Origin: Gracilaria caudata
Taxonomy: Eukaryota > Rhodophyta > Florideophyceae > Gracilariales > Gracilariaceae
Direction: 5' to 3'
Assembly (NCBI GenBank): GCA_030374735.1
Contig: JASCIV010000139.1
Span: 1 to 39,915 of the forward strand
DNA: 39,915 nt
Shown here: positions 17,401-27,110 of the stretch, piece after piece
How the letters are laid out: every line of letters starts with the position of its first letter
How positions within the stretch are numbered: the first letter of the stretch is position 1
Notes under the pieces: generated by a model
What the model was told of the DNA's origin: nothing
The model's database searches: none
Seen by the model: only the letters and a program-made list of their open reading frames with translations
Translations under genes and position numbers: made by a program

Positions 17401-18684
17401 TTAGGAAAGTGCAAAACTATCTCTTGTTTGCACATCGGAATCCCCTTTTACCGGATAGATGTAGGAAACTTTTGGAAGGTTTCTTCGTGGCCTTTCATAC
17501 TTTGATGGTGTTGTTTGGGATGGGTCGAGCCCAGACTGTAAAGGCTTCTTCTCACGCTGTAGCACAAGGGGCTTAGCAGTAGGGAGGGCCTTTGTTTTAC
17601 GCTTCCGAGGCTCATGCATTTTGCGCGGCCCCGAACCTTTGCCAATTTGAGACTTGACGCGGGACTCGTCCCGTTGAAGATCGTCATCGTTATTTTGGGC
17701 CACCCCTGTTTCTTTGATCCTCCGCTTGTCCGCAGATCTTCTGACTACTCGCTTCTTGGTCGTTCGGTCTTGATAGCTTACATCATTTCCAGACTCATAT
17801 TGAATGCCAGAGCTCTCCGGTTCAAGGTCGTCACTGTTATTCTTAAGTGTCTCCGTCACTTTGGGTTTCCGCTTTTCTGCTAATTTTGTGACTGCTCGTC
17901 TCTTTGTCGGTCGGTCATGATAGCTTTCCTCATTTTGAGTGACTTCTGAGGGAAGGTCAATAAATGCTGGACCCATTACCTCTGACTTTGAAGAGGAAGC
18001 AAACTTTCGTTTAGTACCTGAATGGGCGTTTTTCGATTCTTTTGGGTTCACATGTGTTCGCGACCTGTCCTCTGAGGTTATGCTTTTCTCAGTGGCCATT
18101 TTGTCTAGTTTTTCCTGCAGTTCGAGTGCCTTTCTTTCTGCGGCATCTGCTCTGCGCGATTCTTTTTCAGCCTTTAAACGGTGGTTGACGACAAGGTGAG
18201 AATATTCCATATTCTCCTGCCGCAAGTTAAGTATTGAATCCCTAGCGGTAGATTTGGCTTTAGCTTCTGAGTGCATACTCTTCTGTAGAGCAGCCATCAT
18301 ATCTTCCGCAGAACGTTCCCTTTCGTTCAGGGCGGAGGTTGCCTTATCTCTTTCTTTGGTCACTTGCACAAGTTCGCTTTCTATACTTTCCTGTCCATTT
18401 TTCACATCTTGTAGTTCTTTTGTTAGGGATGATATCGACGCAGTTAGTTGCTTTATCGTGGCAGCCGATTGGTTTTGGTCGTTTTGATGTTGCTTTTCTA
18501 GTTCTCGAACCTGTTCGCGGAGCGCGGTAATCTCATTTTGAGACTCGAATAGTTGGGCGCTTAGGTCATCTCTGTGAAGGGCTGCTAAGTCGAGCAATCG
18601 CTTTCTTTCCTCGAGTACGGCAGAAATCAACGTCGGGCCCCGTTCACCCCAGACGCGCAGCATTTCCGACAGTTCTTCGTCCAT
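17401..18684 (-). CDS. Coiled-coil nuclear-type protein with a tandem basic repeat and shugoshin-like tail
   Basis: Encodes 427 residues from the ATG at 18684. Residues about 24-200 form a long coiled coil (for example LFESQNEITALREQVRELEK). The middle and C-terminal parts are basic and disordered with nuclear-localisation-like clusters (GTKRKFASSSK). Residues about 252-298 and 301-345 are a diverged tandem duplication: SYHDRPTKRRAVTKLAEKRK against SYQDRTTKKRVVRRSADKRR, each followed by an N/D-rich stretch. Near the end, residues 394-412, PSKYERPRRNLPKVSYIYP resembles the C-terminal basic motif of shugoshin, the cohesin protector, which also pairs an N-terminal coiled coil with a C-terminal basic box. 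That comparison is from memory and not proof; other chromatin or cytoskeletal roles are possible. The gene converges on TrpD with 162 bases between them. Confidence 0.75.
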   Translation of the reverse strand: MDEELSEMLRVWGERGPTLISAVLEERKRLLDLAALHRDDLSAQLFESQNEITALREQVRELEKQHQNDQNQSAATIKQLTASISSLTKELQDVKNGQESIESELVQVTKERDKATSALNERERSAEDMMAALQKSMHSEAKAKSTARDSILNLRQENMEYSHLVVNHRLKAEKESRRADAAERKALELQEKLDKMATEKSITSEDRSRTHVNPKESKNAHSGTKRKFASSSKSEVMGPAFIDLPSEVTQNEESYHDRPTKRRAVTKLAEKRKPKVTETLKNNSDDLEPESSGIQYESGNDVSYQDRTTKKRVVRRSADKRRIKETGVAQNNDDDLQRDESRVKSQIGKGSGPRKMHEPRKRKTKALPTAKPLVLQREKKPLQSGLDPSQTTPSKYERPRRNLPKVSYIYPVKGDSDVQTRDSFALS

Positions 18685-19355
18685 CTCGTCTTGGAGGACC
18701 TTTAGTAGTGAGGTGACCGCGCTCCACTTGTTGCAAATGACGCAAAGAGGCGATGGGAGGGGAAGAGACTCAGCTTGTTGTATCTACAGTGCTGACAAGG
18801 CAAAGCAAGTTCACAAAGCGACACGAAATGGTGATGCAACGCGGAACCGAGATGTTTTTCATGGTTGTCATCATGGTTGCCGCTGTTTTGTTCCGCTTCG
18901 ATGCCAAGCACCACTCTCTGCGCACGGGGCTTTGCTGACGTACACTGTGTGCAGGGCAAAATAATATTTTATTCCACAGACAAACAACAAGTTACAAGGA
19001 TCGAGTGACAGAAAGTTACACGCCGAAGGGGTCTTGTTGGACGAACCCTTCGTCACGAAAGTAGGCCCACGTGTAGGAAGCAGGAATGTCAGTCCGTAAG
19101 GTTTGTCACCACGATTGGCTTCGCTGGTGTATCAAAAGTGCCAGACTTCGCTCTTCACGACGGTAGAAAGCTAGACTACCAAAGGGCAGCAAACGCTCGA
19201 ACGCTTCTTTTCGCCTGATTCATGTGCGCGGAGCATGTAATCTTCGCAGATAATGGGATGCGACAGAAACATCAGGCTGGCCCACCGTGTCTTTCATATT
19301 TTGAGCGCCCGACAGTTCCACGACACTGATTACTCAAGAGTATTCACCAAGCAAA
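18685..19355. promoter_or_regulatory. Divergent spacer between the coiled-coil and biotin ligase genes
   Basis: 671 bases between two outward-facing starts. One small hairpin is visible: CGAAGGG (19024-19030) pairs with CCCTTCG (19046-19052). A CACGTG box lies near 19068. No gene is convincing here. Confidence 0.45.
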
Positions 19356-20351
19356 ATGGAAGCAGCAGAAGAGCTCAGGATCCACTGTACCACCCCTCAA
19401 GCGCATGATCAACTGATGCGACGTCATGCCAGTGATCTCCTTTGTCTCACACTATCTCACAACGTAAAGCTATTTTCCCCGGAAGAGACGCTGGAAACTG
19501 CCTCTCAATTGCTTCATGACGATCCTCATTCTAAAAGCGAGCCTTATTCAGAACAAAAGCAGTTGGATATGGCTGTTGTGCAACGCTACCTGGAAACGGA
19601 CTGGTGCGGCCATATGTTGGTTGCCCTTCCGCAAACTGCAACCACCCAAAATGTTCTTCTCCGGCTGATGCCGTGGTGCAACTTCGGCAGCGTGGCAGTT
19701 ACTGGTTTCCAAACCAAGGGAAGAGGCCGTCGTGGAGCGATATGGAAGTCTCCGATCGGCAGTGTCGCCATTTCCGTCAAAGTCATCGTTCCGAGTGCTA
19801 AACCCGAAACGCTAACCTTTCTCCAATTCATTGCCGCTTTGGCTGTCGTGGAAGCCGCGAAACGAAATTGGAATGTGCCGTTGCGTATCAAATGGCCTAA
19901 TGATATATATAAACATGGTGATAAACTAGGTGGTGTCCTTTGCGAGGGAGCACTTCGTAACAATCAGTTTGAAGTGATCGTCGGGGTTGGAGTCAACGTT
20001 ACAAATCAATATCCTACAACATGTCTGCTCGATCATAGAATAACCCATGGACGAGAAATTTTCGTTGCTCAGTTTCTTGTAGAGTTTGAGCGGTTGTATA
20101 ATACTTATCGTGAGCATGGATTTGATGGTGAGCTAAGAAATATGTATCTTGATGCATGGATGCATAGCGGACAGCAGCTGGCAATTGGTGGACCGCATGG
20201 TGCTCGGGCTGTAGTGCACGGATTGGCTCCCAACGGTTGGGTACGAGTTTTGAGAGAAGACAACAATTCTTTTGAAGATCTGCCACCAGAAAGCACAAGC
20301 CTTGATATGAAGAATTCCATTTTGAAGGAAAAGGATGTCGGTCCGCGATAA
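19356..20351 (+). CDS. Biotin-protein ligase (holocarboxylase synthetase)
   Basis: Makes biotinyl-AMP and transfers biotin to the lysine of biotin-dependent carboxylases such as acetyl-CoA carboxylase. The 331-residue protein has a non-conserved N-terminal 90 residues, then the catalytic domain: VTGFQTKGRGRRGAIWKSPIG (the GRGRxG biotinyl-AMP loop), LRIKWPNDIYKHGDKLGGVL (KWPND with the conserved Lys and Asp, then KLGG), and VIVGVGVNVTNQ. A C-terminal cap domain follows (GARAVVHGLAPNGWVRV). There is no N-terminal DNA-binding helix-turn-helix as in bacterial BirA, so it should be an enzyme only. The catalytic fold is shared with the lipoate ligase at 14363-15412. Confidence 0.95.
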   Translation: MEAAEELRIHCTTPQAHDQLMRRHASDLLCLTLSHNVKLFSPEETLETASQLLHDDPHSKSEPYSEQKQLDMAVVQRYLETDWCGHMLVALPQTATTQNVLLRLMPWCNFGSVAVTGFQTKGRGRRGAIWKSPIGSVAISVKVIVPSAKPETLTFLQFIAALAVVEAAKRNWNVPLRIKWPNDIYKHGDKLGGVLCEGALRNNQFEVIVGVGVNVTNQYPTTCLLDHRITHGREIFVAQFLVEFERLYNTYREHGFDGELRNMYLDAWMHSGQQLAIGGPHGARAVVHGLAPNGWVRVLREDNNSFEDLPPESTSLDMKNSILKEKDVGPR

Positions 20352-20707
20352 TTGTTTCACTTGCTATGCTTCGTAGCAGTTTTGGAAGAACTTGTGGATG
20401 AAGGTGTACAGCCGTGGCACAAACGAGATGTGCTTACATATTGTTCAACCATTCCCGTTATGGCAAAGGATATGGACACGACGGGTTTTCATTGAAATCG
20501 TTGCTCTGCCACGGGATTATTAGCCATCTTACTATCTTGTCGCGATCAGTGTGCTGCATGGAGGCAGTGTCCGAATTCTCAGGTACATATAGAGGGGACA
20601 TTCCTTGTATGCGAGCAGAAACAACTCTTGATAACCGTTTAACACACATTTTACAAAAGCGATCATATCAGTCGTGCTAATATCGACACTGGTGTTCTAT
20701 GTAAGAG
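20352..20707. other. Convergent spacer between biotin ligase and ABC transporter genes
   Basis: 356 bases between two stop codons facing each other. Apart from the presumed 3' untranslated regions I see nothing in it. Confidence 0.5.
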
Positions 20708-23700
20708 CTATACATCTGTTAGCTGATGTTGTATCAGCTCAGCGTACGCTCCGTTTCTTCGTAAAAGAACGTCGTGTGTGCCGTGTTCAATGATTCGGCC
20801 TTTCCGAACCACGGCAATCACGTCGGCGTTACGAATAGTCGACAATCGATGTGCAACCACGATAGTTGTTCGTTCAGATGCAGCGCGATCAAGCGCCTCC
20901 TGAACAATACCTTCACTGGCACTGTCCAGCGCGCTAGTGGCCTCATCGAGCAACAGAATAGGTGGTCTGCGAATCAAACTACGTGCGATCGCGACGCGCT
21001 GCCTTTGACCTCCACTGATAGCATCTCCACGAGGTCCAACCAATGTGTCATATCCCTGAGGCAGCTGGGCGATGAATTCATGAGCATTTGCGAGCTTGGC
21101 GGCTTCAACGACGTCCGACATGCTTATCGGCGTACCATCTTCATGGCCAAGTCCGTATGAAATATTATCAAATACAGATCTGTTGAACAATTCGGGTTCT
21201 TGAGATACAATGCCAATGTGTGACCGCAAGTTCTGGACATTTGATTCCGCGATGTCGTGACCGTCAACAGCAATCCTTCCCTCACGAATTGTATAGAATC
21301 TTTCTAGCAGAGATATGATTGTGCTCTTTCCATGACCCGAAGTACCGACAATTGCGAGGGTCTTGCCCTGCATGATATCGAGTGAAAGCCCGCGCAGAAC
21401 AGGGACATCAGGGCGTCGGGGGTATTCGAAATATACTTTCTCCGCCTTAATGTCACCATTAACAGAAGCCCTCTTCTCTCCGTCGGGGGACGAAGGGTCG
21501 ATCAGGCTCGTGCGGTCAATCAAGCGATAGATTTGAGTAGCTCCAATCTTCGCAGCTGCAACATCCGGGGCAAAGATGGATATATTACCCAGAGTGATTG
21601 CTGCAAACAGAATAGCCATGGAAGACAAAAGCATCTCTTGGAAGGTACAGTGTCCCCGTTCCACAAAGTCTCCTCCGGCCTTGAAGGTGGCATACCATAT
21701 GATGTACTGGCAGAACTCGGAAAACCCATATGCGATTCCCGTGAAGAGGGCTTTTCGTCTCTTGGCATTGACCGTCTCATTAATCCCACTGTGGTACCGA
21801 TCAACGAAGTAGTCCTCGATGCCAAGACTGCGGACTGTACCCACGTTGTCTACAGCCTCAGCCGCCAGGGTATTTGCCTTTGCAAAGTCTTTCTTCGCCC
21901 CAGAGTCAATCCCGGCCGAAGCTTGCATCTCAAAGTACCCACCAAGCGCAACACCAGGTATGATTGCCAGCACCACCAAAGTAAGACGCCAGCAATTCAC
22001 AAATGCAATGATGAGACCTGCGAGTAGAGACCCAATAAGGTTGACCCCTACACCGTAGAGATCACCGGTAAGGCCCTTGACGGCGCCAGCATCAGCCGAA
22101 AGACGGGTTGTGAGTGCTCCAAGGGAGTTCTCCTGCAGATCGAAGTAACCAATCTCTTGACGAAGCAACGATCTGAAAGCAAGTGTGCGCAATTTCTTCG
22201 TCAACTTTTCCCCAGAAACACCAAGCGTTGCGTGTTGCAAGATATTCCCAACAAACGCCATCGCTCCCAGGATGACGAACGAGAGAGCCCAGAAACGAAC
22301 ATCACCGGTCTCATTGGTACCAAGCATGATCTCAATGAGCTCAACCAAGGAAATTGAAGCGAGAGGCCAGATGACTCCAGCCAAAACTGCACCACCCGTT
22401 CCAATGAGCATCAGTAGCCATTCGGAAGAGTTCATTCGCAACGTTCTCATGAAGAGTCCCTTATCCAGGTCTGGGCCTTTTTCTTCCTCTTCTCCAACAG
22501 CATCAATAACTTTTGTGGTGGATTCGCCCTTGGTCTGGCTGACGCTCAATGCGTTGACGCTAATGGCCGCCTGCGGTCGTATGTCACCACCATCGTTATC
22601 ATCATCGTCTTCATAAGTCTTCTTCTCTTCCTCCATCTTGGCTTTCTCGATTCTTTGCAACTCAATAAGCGATTTATAGAATCCTCCTTCTTTGTGAACA
22701 AGAGTATCATGCGGGCCACGCTCCACAACGTACCCATTCTGGACACACGATATGTTATCTGCGTTCCGAATAGTACTTAAGCGGTGAGCAATGGTAATCG
22801 TTGTCCTTCCTGCGGCAGCCTTATCCAAAGCATCTTGCACAATCCTTTCACTGGCAGTATCCAGACTAGCTGTCGACTCGTCGAGGAGCAGGATCTTGGG
22901 GTCACGGACCAACGCTCTCGCAATACATACACGCTGCTTTTGACCTCCACTGAGCATCGCCCCTCTTTCTCCTAGCATCGTATTATATCCTTCGGGAAGT
23001 TTGGAAATAAACGAATGTGCGTTGGCCATTCTTGCAGCACGGATAATCTGCTCGTCCGTGATCTTCTTCCTGCTTGCAACAATTCGACCTTGTCCATCCT
23101 TCACATATTCTAAACCTGCACCAAGAGCTATGTTATCTTTGATCGAAAGCATGAAAAGAGATGGCATCTGCGACACAACCCCAATTTGCGACCGAAGCCA
23201 CTTGACATTGAGCTCACGCAGATCATCTCCGTCCAAAGTGATACGGCCGTTAATCGGATCATAAAACCGTTGGATGAGCTTTGCGACCGTAGACTTTCCT
23301 GATCCTGACTTGCCACAGAACGCCTCTGAACTACCAACCGGGATGTCCAGATTGAATTTGTTCAGCACATATTCTGCTTGACCCTCCTCAACAATGCGCT
23401 TTCGATAATTGAAGTCGACATTCTCAAAGCGGATATGGCCCTCGACAGGGGTAGTGGGCACAATGCCGTCTTCATTCGTGGGGTCAATTGGACTCTGTCG
23501 ATCAATGATCTCAAATACACGAGGAGCAGCCGCGCGCGCCACCCCGAATGATTTGAATGCCGGTCCAGCAGTACCAAGAGAGCTTGCGCCTAAAGTGATA
23601 GCGAAGAACACAAGCAGTACATCGCCAGCCGACATCTCGTCGTTACGAACAAGAACAGAGCCGTACCAGAACGCCAGTCCATATGTGGACAAAATGAGCA

Positions 23701-24601
23701 GCATACTCGTTCCAAGCCCCAATCCAGTTGAAACGGCAGCCTTTACGGCCGATCTATATGCTTTTTCAAGCGAAGATTCGTAGCGCTTGGCTTCGTCTTC
23801 CTGGCCGCCAAAGGCGGTGACTGTACGAATGAGACTGAGGACTTCAGAGGCAATTGCACCAGCTTGACCGTACGCCCCGAGACCGTCGCCTGTGGCCTCC
23901 GCCGAAGCGTTGCCGAAAACAGCGCCTGCGACCATGAGTAATGGTGTGACGGCGAGAACGACAAGAGTGAGCTTCCATCCGTAAGCAAAACCAATGATTA
24001 TACCGACGACGAAGGTTGTGATATACTGAACAGCCGTGGCGAGCTTATCGCCAACACCACCTTGAATGAGGTTGATGTCGTTGACGACAATATGAGTGAG
24101 AGAACCAGCCTCATGGTCATCGTAGAAATCACAATCCTGCGCAATGAGATTATCGAAAAAGTGTCGACGGAGATTGTTTCCCATGCTATTCGCAGCAGTT
24201 AGCGCGAAGAACAGCTGCATGAAAGAAATTGCAAAGGCGACAAACGAAACAATGAGGAAAAGGTTGGTAGTGTCTTCAATCTCCTCATTGACAGAATCCG
24301 ACAAGACAAGCTCTCCTTCTCCAGTTGGATTGAGTGCAGTACCAAACTCATCAATGATACGACCAAAGAGAACAGTAAGAACCGGCAAAAGGGTACCATG
24401 TCCAATGGCGGCTATTAGTGAGATGCAAATCATAATTATCTCTGTGCGGGTGGCATATCGAAACAACTTCCAGTACGGAGCTGGAGGATATTTTTGTGGT
24501 TCGATTTGCTTCTTGTTCTTCTTCCATCTGAACAGAGATCGCGCAGAAGGAGAGGATTTGGAATCCTCAGCCGATGAAGACTCCTCCAGTTTGTCGGCCA
24601 T
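20708..24601 (-). CDS. Full-size ABC transporter, ABCB / P-glycoprotein type
   Basis: ATP-driven exporter of 1,297 residues (ATG at 24601) with the arrangement membrane domain, nucleotide-binding domain (NBD), membrane domain, NBD. The N-terminal 45 residues are cytosolic and Ser/Lys-rich. Each membrane domain has six likely helices. NBD1 has Walker A GKSGSGKST, the Q-loop VVSQMPSLF, signature LSGGQKQRVCIARAL, Walker B ILLLDES and the switch His in TIAHRLSTIRNAD. NBD2 has GTSGHGKST, VSQEPELF, SGGQRQRVAIARSL, ILLLDEA and VVAHRLSTIRNAD. Catalytic residues are complete in both, so two working ATP sites are predicted. NBD1 is the more unusual: GSSEAFCGKS precedes Walker A where the family usually has GxTVALVG. 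An acidic linker (KKTYEDDDDNDGGD) joins the halves. Substrates cannot be read from sequence; lipids and xenobiotics are typical. Confidence 0.97.
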   Translation of the reverse strand: MADKLEESSSAEDSKSSPSARSLFRWKKNKKQIEPQKYPPAPYWKLFRYATRTEIIMICISLIAAIGHGTLLPVLTVLFGRIIDEFGTALNPTGEGELVLSDSVNEEIEDTTNLFLIVSFVAFAISFMQLFFALTAANSMGNNLRRHFFDNLIAQDCDFYDDHEAGSLTHIVVNDINLIQGGVGDKLATAVQYITTFVVGIIIGFAYGWKLTLVVLAVTPLLMVAGAVFGNASAEATGDGLGAYGQAGAIASEVLSLIRTVTAFGGQEDEAKRYESSLEKAYRSAVKAAVSTGLGLGTSMLLILSTYGLAFWYGSVLVRNDEMSAGDVLLVFFAITLGASSLGTAGPAFKSFGVARAAAPRVFEIIDRQSPIDPTNEDGIVPTTPVEGHIRFENVDFNYRKRIVEEGQAEYVLNKFNLDIPVGSSEAFCGKSGSGKSTVAKLIQRFYDPINGRITLDGDDLRELNVKWLRSQIGVVSQMPSLFMLSIKDNIALGAGLEYVKDGQGRIVASRKKITDEQIIRAARMANAHSFISKLPEGYNTMLGERGAMLSGGQKQRVCIARALVRDPKILLLDESTASLDTASERIVQDALDKAAAGRTTITIAHRLSTIRNADNISCVQNGYVVERGPHDTLVHKEGGFYKSLIELQRIEKAKMEEEKKTYEDDDDNDGGDIRPQAAISVNALSVSQTKGESTTKVIDAVGEEEEKGPDLDKGLFMRTLRMNSSEWLLMLIGTGGAVLAGVIWPLASISLVELIEIMLGTNETGDVRFWALSFVILGAMAFVGNILQHATLGVSGEKLTKKLRTLAFRSLLRQEIGYFDLQENSLGALTTRLSADAGAVKGLTGDLYGVGVNLIGSLLAGLIIAFVNCWRLTLVVLAIIPGVALGGYFEMQASAGIDSGAKKDFAKANTLAAEAVDNVGTVRSLGIEDYFVDRYHSGINETVNAKRRKALFTGIAYGFSEFCQYIIWYATFKAGGDFVERGHCTFQEMLLSSMAILFAAITLGNISIFAPDVAAAKIGATQIYRLIDRTSLIDPSSPDGEKRASVNGDIKAEKVYFEYPRRPDVPVLRGLSLDIMQGKTLAIVGTSGHGKSTIISLLERFYTIREGRIAVDGHDIAESNVQNLRSHIGIVSQEPELFNRSVFDNISYGLGHEDGTPISMSDVVEAAKLANAHEFIAQLPQGYDTLVGPRGDAISGGQRQRVAIARSLIRRPPILLLDEATSALDSASEGIVQEALDRAASERTTIVVAHRLSTIRNADVIAVVRKGRIIEHGTHDVLLRRNGAYAELIQHQLTDV

Positions 24602-25322
24602 GGTGAAGGAAACGGGATGCAATGCTGACTAGCTGCCGCTTGATCGCTGAGGAGGTTCGTGGAACCGTAATCCACTTCTTATACAGACGCGAATTGAAGC
24701 ACAGAAGCACGTCACGAGACACGGCAACAGAGCGCTCAATACGCAAGCTAAAGAATGCTCCTCGTCTGCCGCAAGCTCAGGCGATCGTGATGCCACTCAC
24801 GCAGGACAAAAGCTCCAGAGCTTGACGCGCTGCCCGCGAGCGCCACTCAGTTCATCCAACTTGTCGCCCACTTGATGCCCTTGCGAAAAGCAGTGTGTCC
24901 GCGAAAATCAAGATGCGCCTCGCCGTGGCGTGCATCGCAACCAGATTGGCACGAAAACGAACGTTGAGATGCATTAGCAACTTCTTTGTCACTTTTGCAC
25001 ACGCCGATTGGCTGAATGCGAATTTGCACGGGCACGCGTCCACCATTCGGGAAGCTAAGTCATGGCTCGACCAATAGAGTGCAGTTGCTTGGCAGAGAGC
25101 GCACGGGATTTGTCCAGCGGTGACAGCGCACGTTTCGTTTCAATCGTACTAGTCTCCGTCACGGGGAGGGTGACGTAGATACGCATGCGTCACGCTGCCG
25201 CATGCGCCTGGTCTCCGCTCGCCGTGCAGAATGAGGCGATTCGCCGCCGTGCGCGACGCTGCCCGCGCGATGCAGCACGAAGACGAGACAATGGTTGCCA
25301 AAGAGCGACGCACGGGTGCACT
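24602..25322. promoter_or_regulatory. Divergent spacer between the ABC transporter and RPC3 genes
   Basis: About 720 bases between two outward-facing starts. The RPC3 frame stays open upstream to an ATG at 25185, giving a possible 46-residue extension that is Arg/Ala-rich and unlike the family. No RNA gene or clear TATA box is seen. Confidence 0.45.
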
Positions 25323-27020
25323 ATGGTCCGACAGCACGAGGCGCTCGCGTGTGCCATAGCGCGATACCATTTCAAGCCCATCGTCGCCGAGGTGGTTCGT
25401 CTGCTCTGTCTTCATCCCGGCTCCACTCTTGCCGCGCTTACCGACTTATCATCACCCTATTTCGAGGACGTTTGCGCGCGCAATCAGAAGCAACACCGAG
25501 TTGTTGGCGATGACCAGCGTTTCAACTTTGTGCGTGATTCGCTTGCGGTTTTATGTCAACATGGTATTGTGTACTACGTCGAGCGCATTGTGTTTGATAT
25601 GACCAAGCGCGCTTCACTGAATGACGGCACATCATCACATCAACGGACGCGCATTCATTATTATTGCGATGTCAATCTGCTGCTATATAGGCCCCGTATA
25701 CCGCTGTATCTTGGTTTCGCACGCCGTCGTTTTGGAGAATTTGGTCATGCTGTGCTATCCGCTTTGTTGGAGAGAGGACGTCTCACGTCCGCCCAGCTTT
25801 TCAAGTGCACATTGGCGCCGAAGATGGCTGAGTTTGGTATATCCGAAGCCGCTGTCCAGGCCTGTCTGACTGATATGGTTCAATCCGGCGTCGTGCACTG
25901 GTGCGGAAAACGCAAGAAACGCTTATCCGTTCTGGCCAAGCTCGAGAGGCAAAAAGAAGAGGCTGCTGTGGACATCGTAGGCTCAAAGCGACCTAATCCG
26001 ACTGCCATGCATTATGAAGATGACGATGATGAGGATGACTACGACGATGAGGATGACAACCGCCCTCGTATTGAGATTGGCCGGGGTGATCATATGCGGT
26101 CCGTCCTTGTGCCGGACAAGAACAACGATACCGATATCTGGGGCGTGTGCTACTGGCATCTCAATCGCGAGTTTAGAAACGAGTGCTGTCTCATGGTGGT
26201 TTCAACTCGAGTTAATAGCGAACTATCGGTACAAATACTGCGAGTCGGTTTGCAAATTGCATTGTCAAAAGAGGATTGTCAACAACCTTCGGACGATATG
26301 GAAACCGCTGAGGTCCATACTGATGACATCAAGAAGGGCTTGGAAGAGTTTGATTTATTCGTTGGCGCACAAGACTTTTGGAATGCCGCGCTGCTGCTTG
26401 CGAAGCATGACCCGCCGTTTGTTTTGGCCGTTCCCCCGCATGCACCTACTCATCTCAAATTCGTCCCTGGAAGATTGGTCGCGGAGACTCGCCACAAAAC
26501 CGCTGAGGAATTGATCCTGAGCCGATATGACAGCACTGGAAGACGCATCTTCCGAGCACTGGCTTTGGAAGGTGCTATGGAGGAGAAAATGCTGGCTGAG
26601 AAATGCATGCGGCCATTGAAAGTTGTGCGAGAACATCTGTTCCGTATGTATCAGGATCGCATTGTTGTTACTCAAGAGGTGCCTCGTTCGAATGATCAGC
26701 AACGAGCAAGCAACTGGTTTTATCTGTGGAAGGTGAATACTTTTTCCGTTCATCGCAATTTGATCGAGGTGATGTACAAGACATTGCTGAACCTGTTTAT
26801 GCAATATGAAATGTTAGACCAGGACACAAAAGACCCCGAAGAACAGAAGAAAATGAAGAATCGCGAAACGCTTCTCATCGCTAGTATTCTTAGAGTGGAC
26901 CAATCTGTCATGGTTATGCGGGATTTTGGTCCAATCACTGCCGCTTACTTTCCTTCAAAGTATGAAGTACTTGATGGGTACATACTACATAGCAAAAAAC
27001 GGCGGCGACGGGCAGCATAA
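25323..27020 (+). CDS. POLR3C: RNA polymerase III subunit C82/RPC3
   Basis: Subunit of the Pol III-specific C82-C34-C31 trimer needed for promoter opening on tRNA and 5S genes. Encodes 565 residues from the ATG at 25323, where the family's N-terminal winged helix begins (MVRQHEALACAIARYHFKPI, then VAEVVRLLCLHPGSTLAAL). Several winged-helix units follow: FNFVRDSLAVLCQHGIVYYV, FGHAVLSALLERGRLTSAQL and, near residue 400, GRRIFRALALEGAMEEKMLA then EKCMRPLKVVREHLFRMYQD. There is a strongly acidic insert, YEDDDDEDDYDDEDDNRP, at about residue 230. The C-terminal region (NWFYLWKV and YKTLLNLFMQYEMLDQ) matches the RPC3 coiled coil. An in-frame ATG at 25185 is less likely because the added residues do not resemble the family. 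Confidence 0.9.
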   Translation: MVRQHEALACAIARYHFKPIVAEVVRLLCLHPGSTLAALTDLSSPYFEDVCARNQKQHRVVGDDQRFNFVRDSLAVLCQHGIVYYVERIVFDMTKRASLNDGTSSHQRTRIHYYCDVNLLLYRPRIPLYLGFARRRFGEFGHAVLSALLERGRLTSAQLFKCTLAPKMAEFGISEAAVQACLTDMVQSGVVHWCGKRKKRLSVLAKLERQKEEAAVDIVGSKRPNPTAMHYEDDDDEDDYDDEDDNRPRIEIGRGDHMRSVLVPDKNNDTDIWGVCYWHLNREFRNECCLMVVSTRVNSELSVQILRVGLQIALSKEDCQQPSDDMETAEVHTDDIKKGLEEFDLFVGAQDFWNAALLLAKHDPPFVLAVPPHAPTHLKFVPGRLVAETRHKTAEELILSRYDSTGRRIFRALALEGAMEEKMLAEKCMRPLKVVREHLFRMYQDRIVVTQEVPRSNDQQRASNWFYLWKVNTFSVHRNLIEVMYKTLLNLFMQYEMLDQDTKDPEEQKKMKNRETLLIASILRVDQSVMVMRDFGPITAAYFPSKYEVLDGYILHSKKRRRRAA

Positions 27021-27110
27021 GCGACTCATCGATGCCAAGTTAGTATGCGTCAACTTCGGCTCATAAAGCACAGAAGGAAGAGATTCGTCGGTTAACTTGC
27101 AGCGGTTACT

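Noticed and set aside
25185..25322. N-terminal extension of RPC3 from the ATG at 25185
   Set aside because: The 46 extra residues are Arg/Ala-rich and unlike the family, whose first helix begins at the ATG at 25323.
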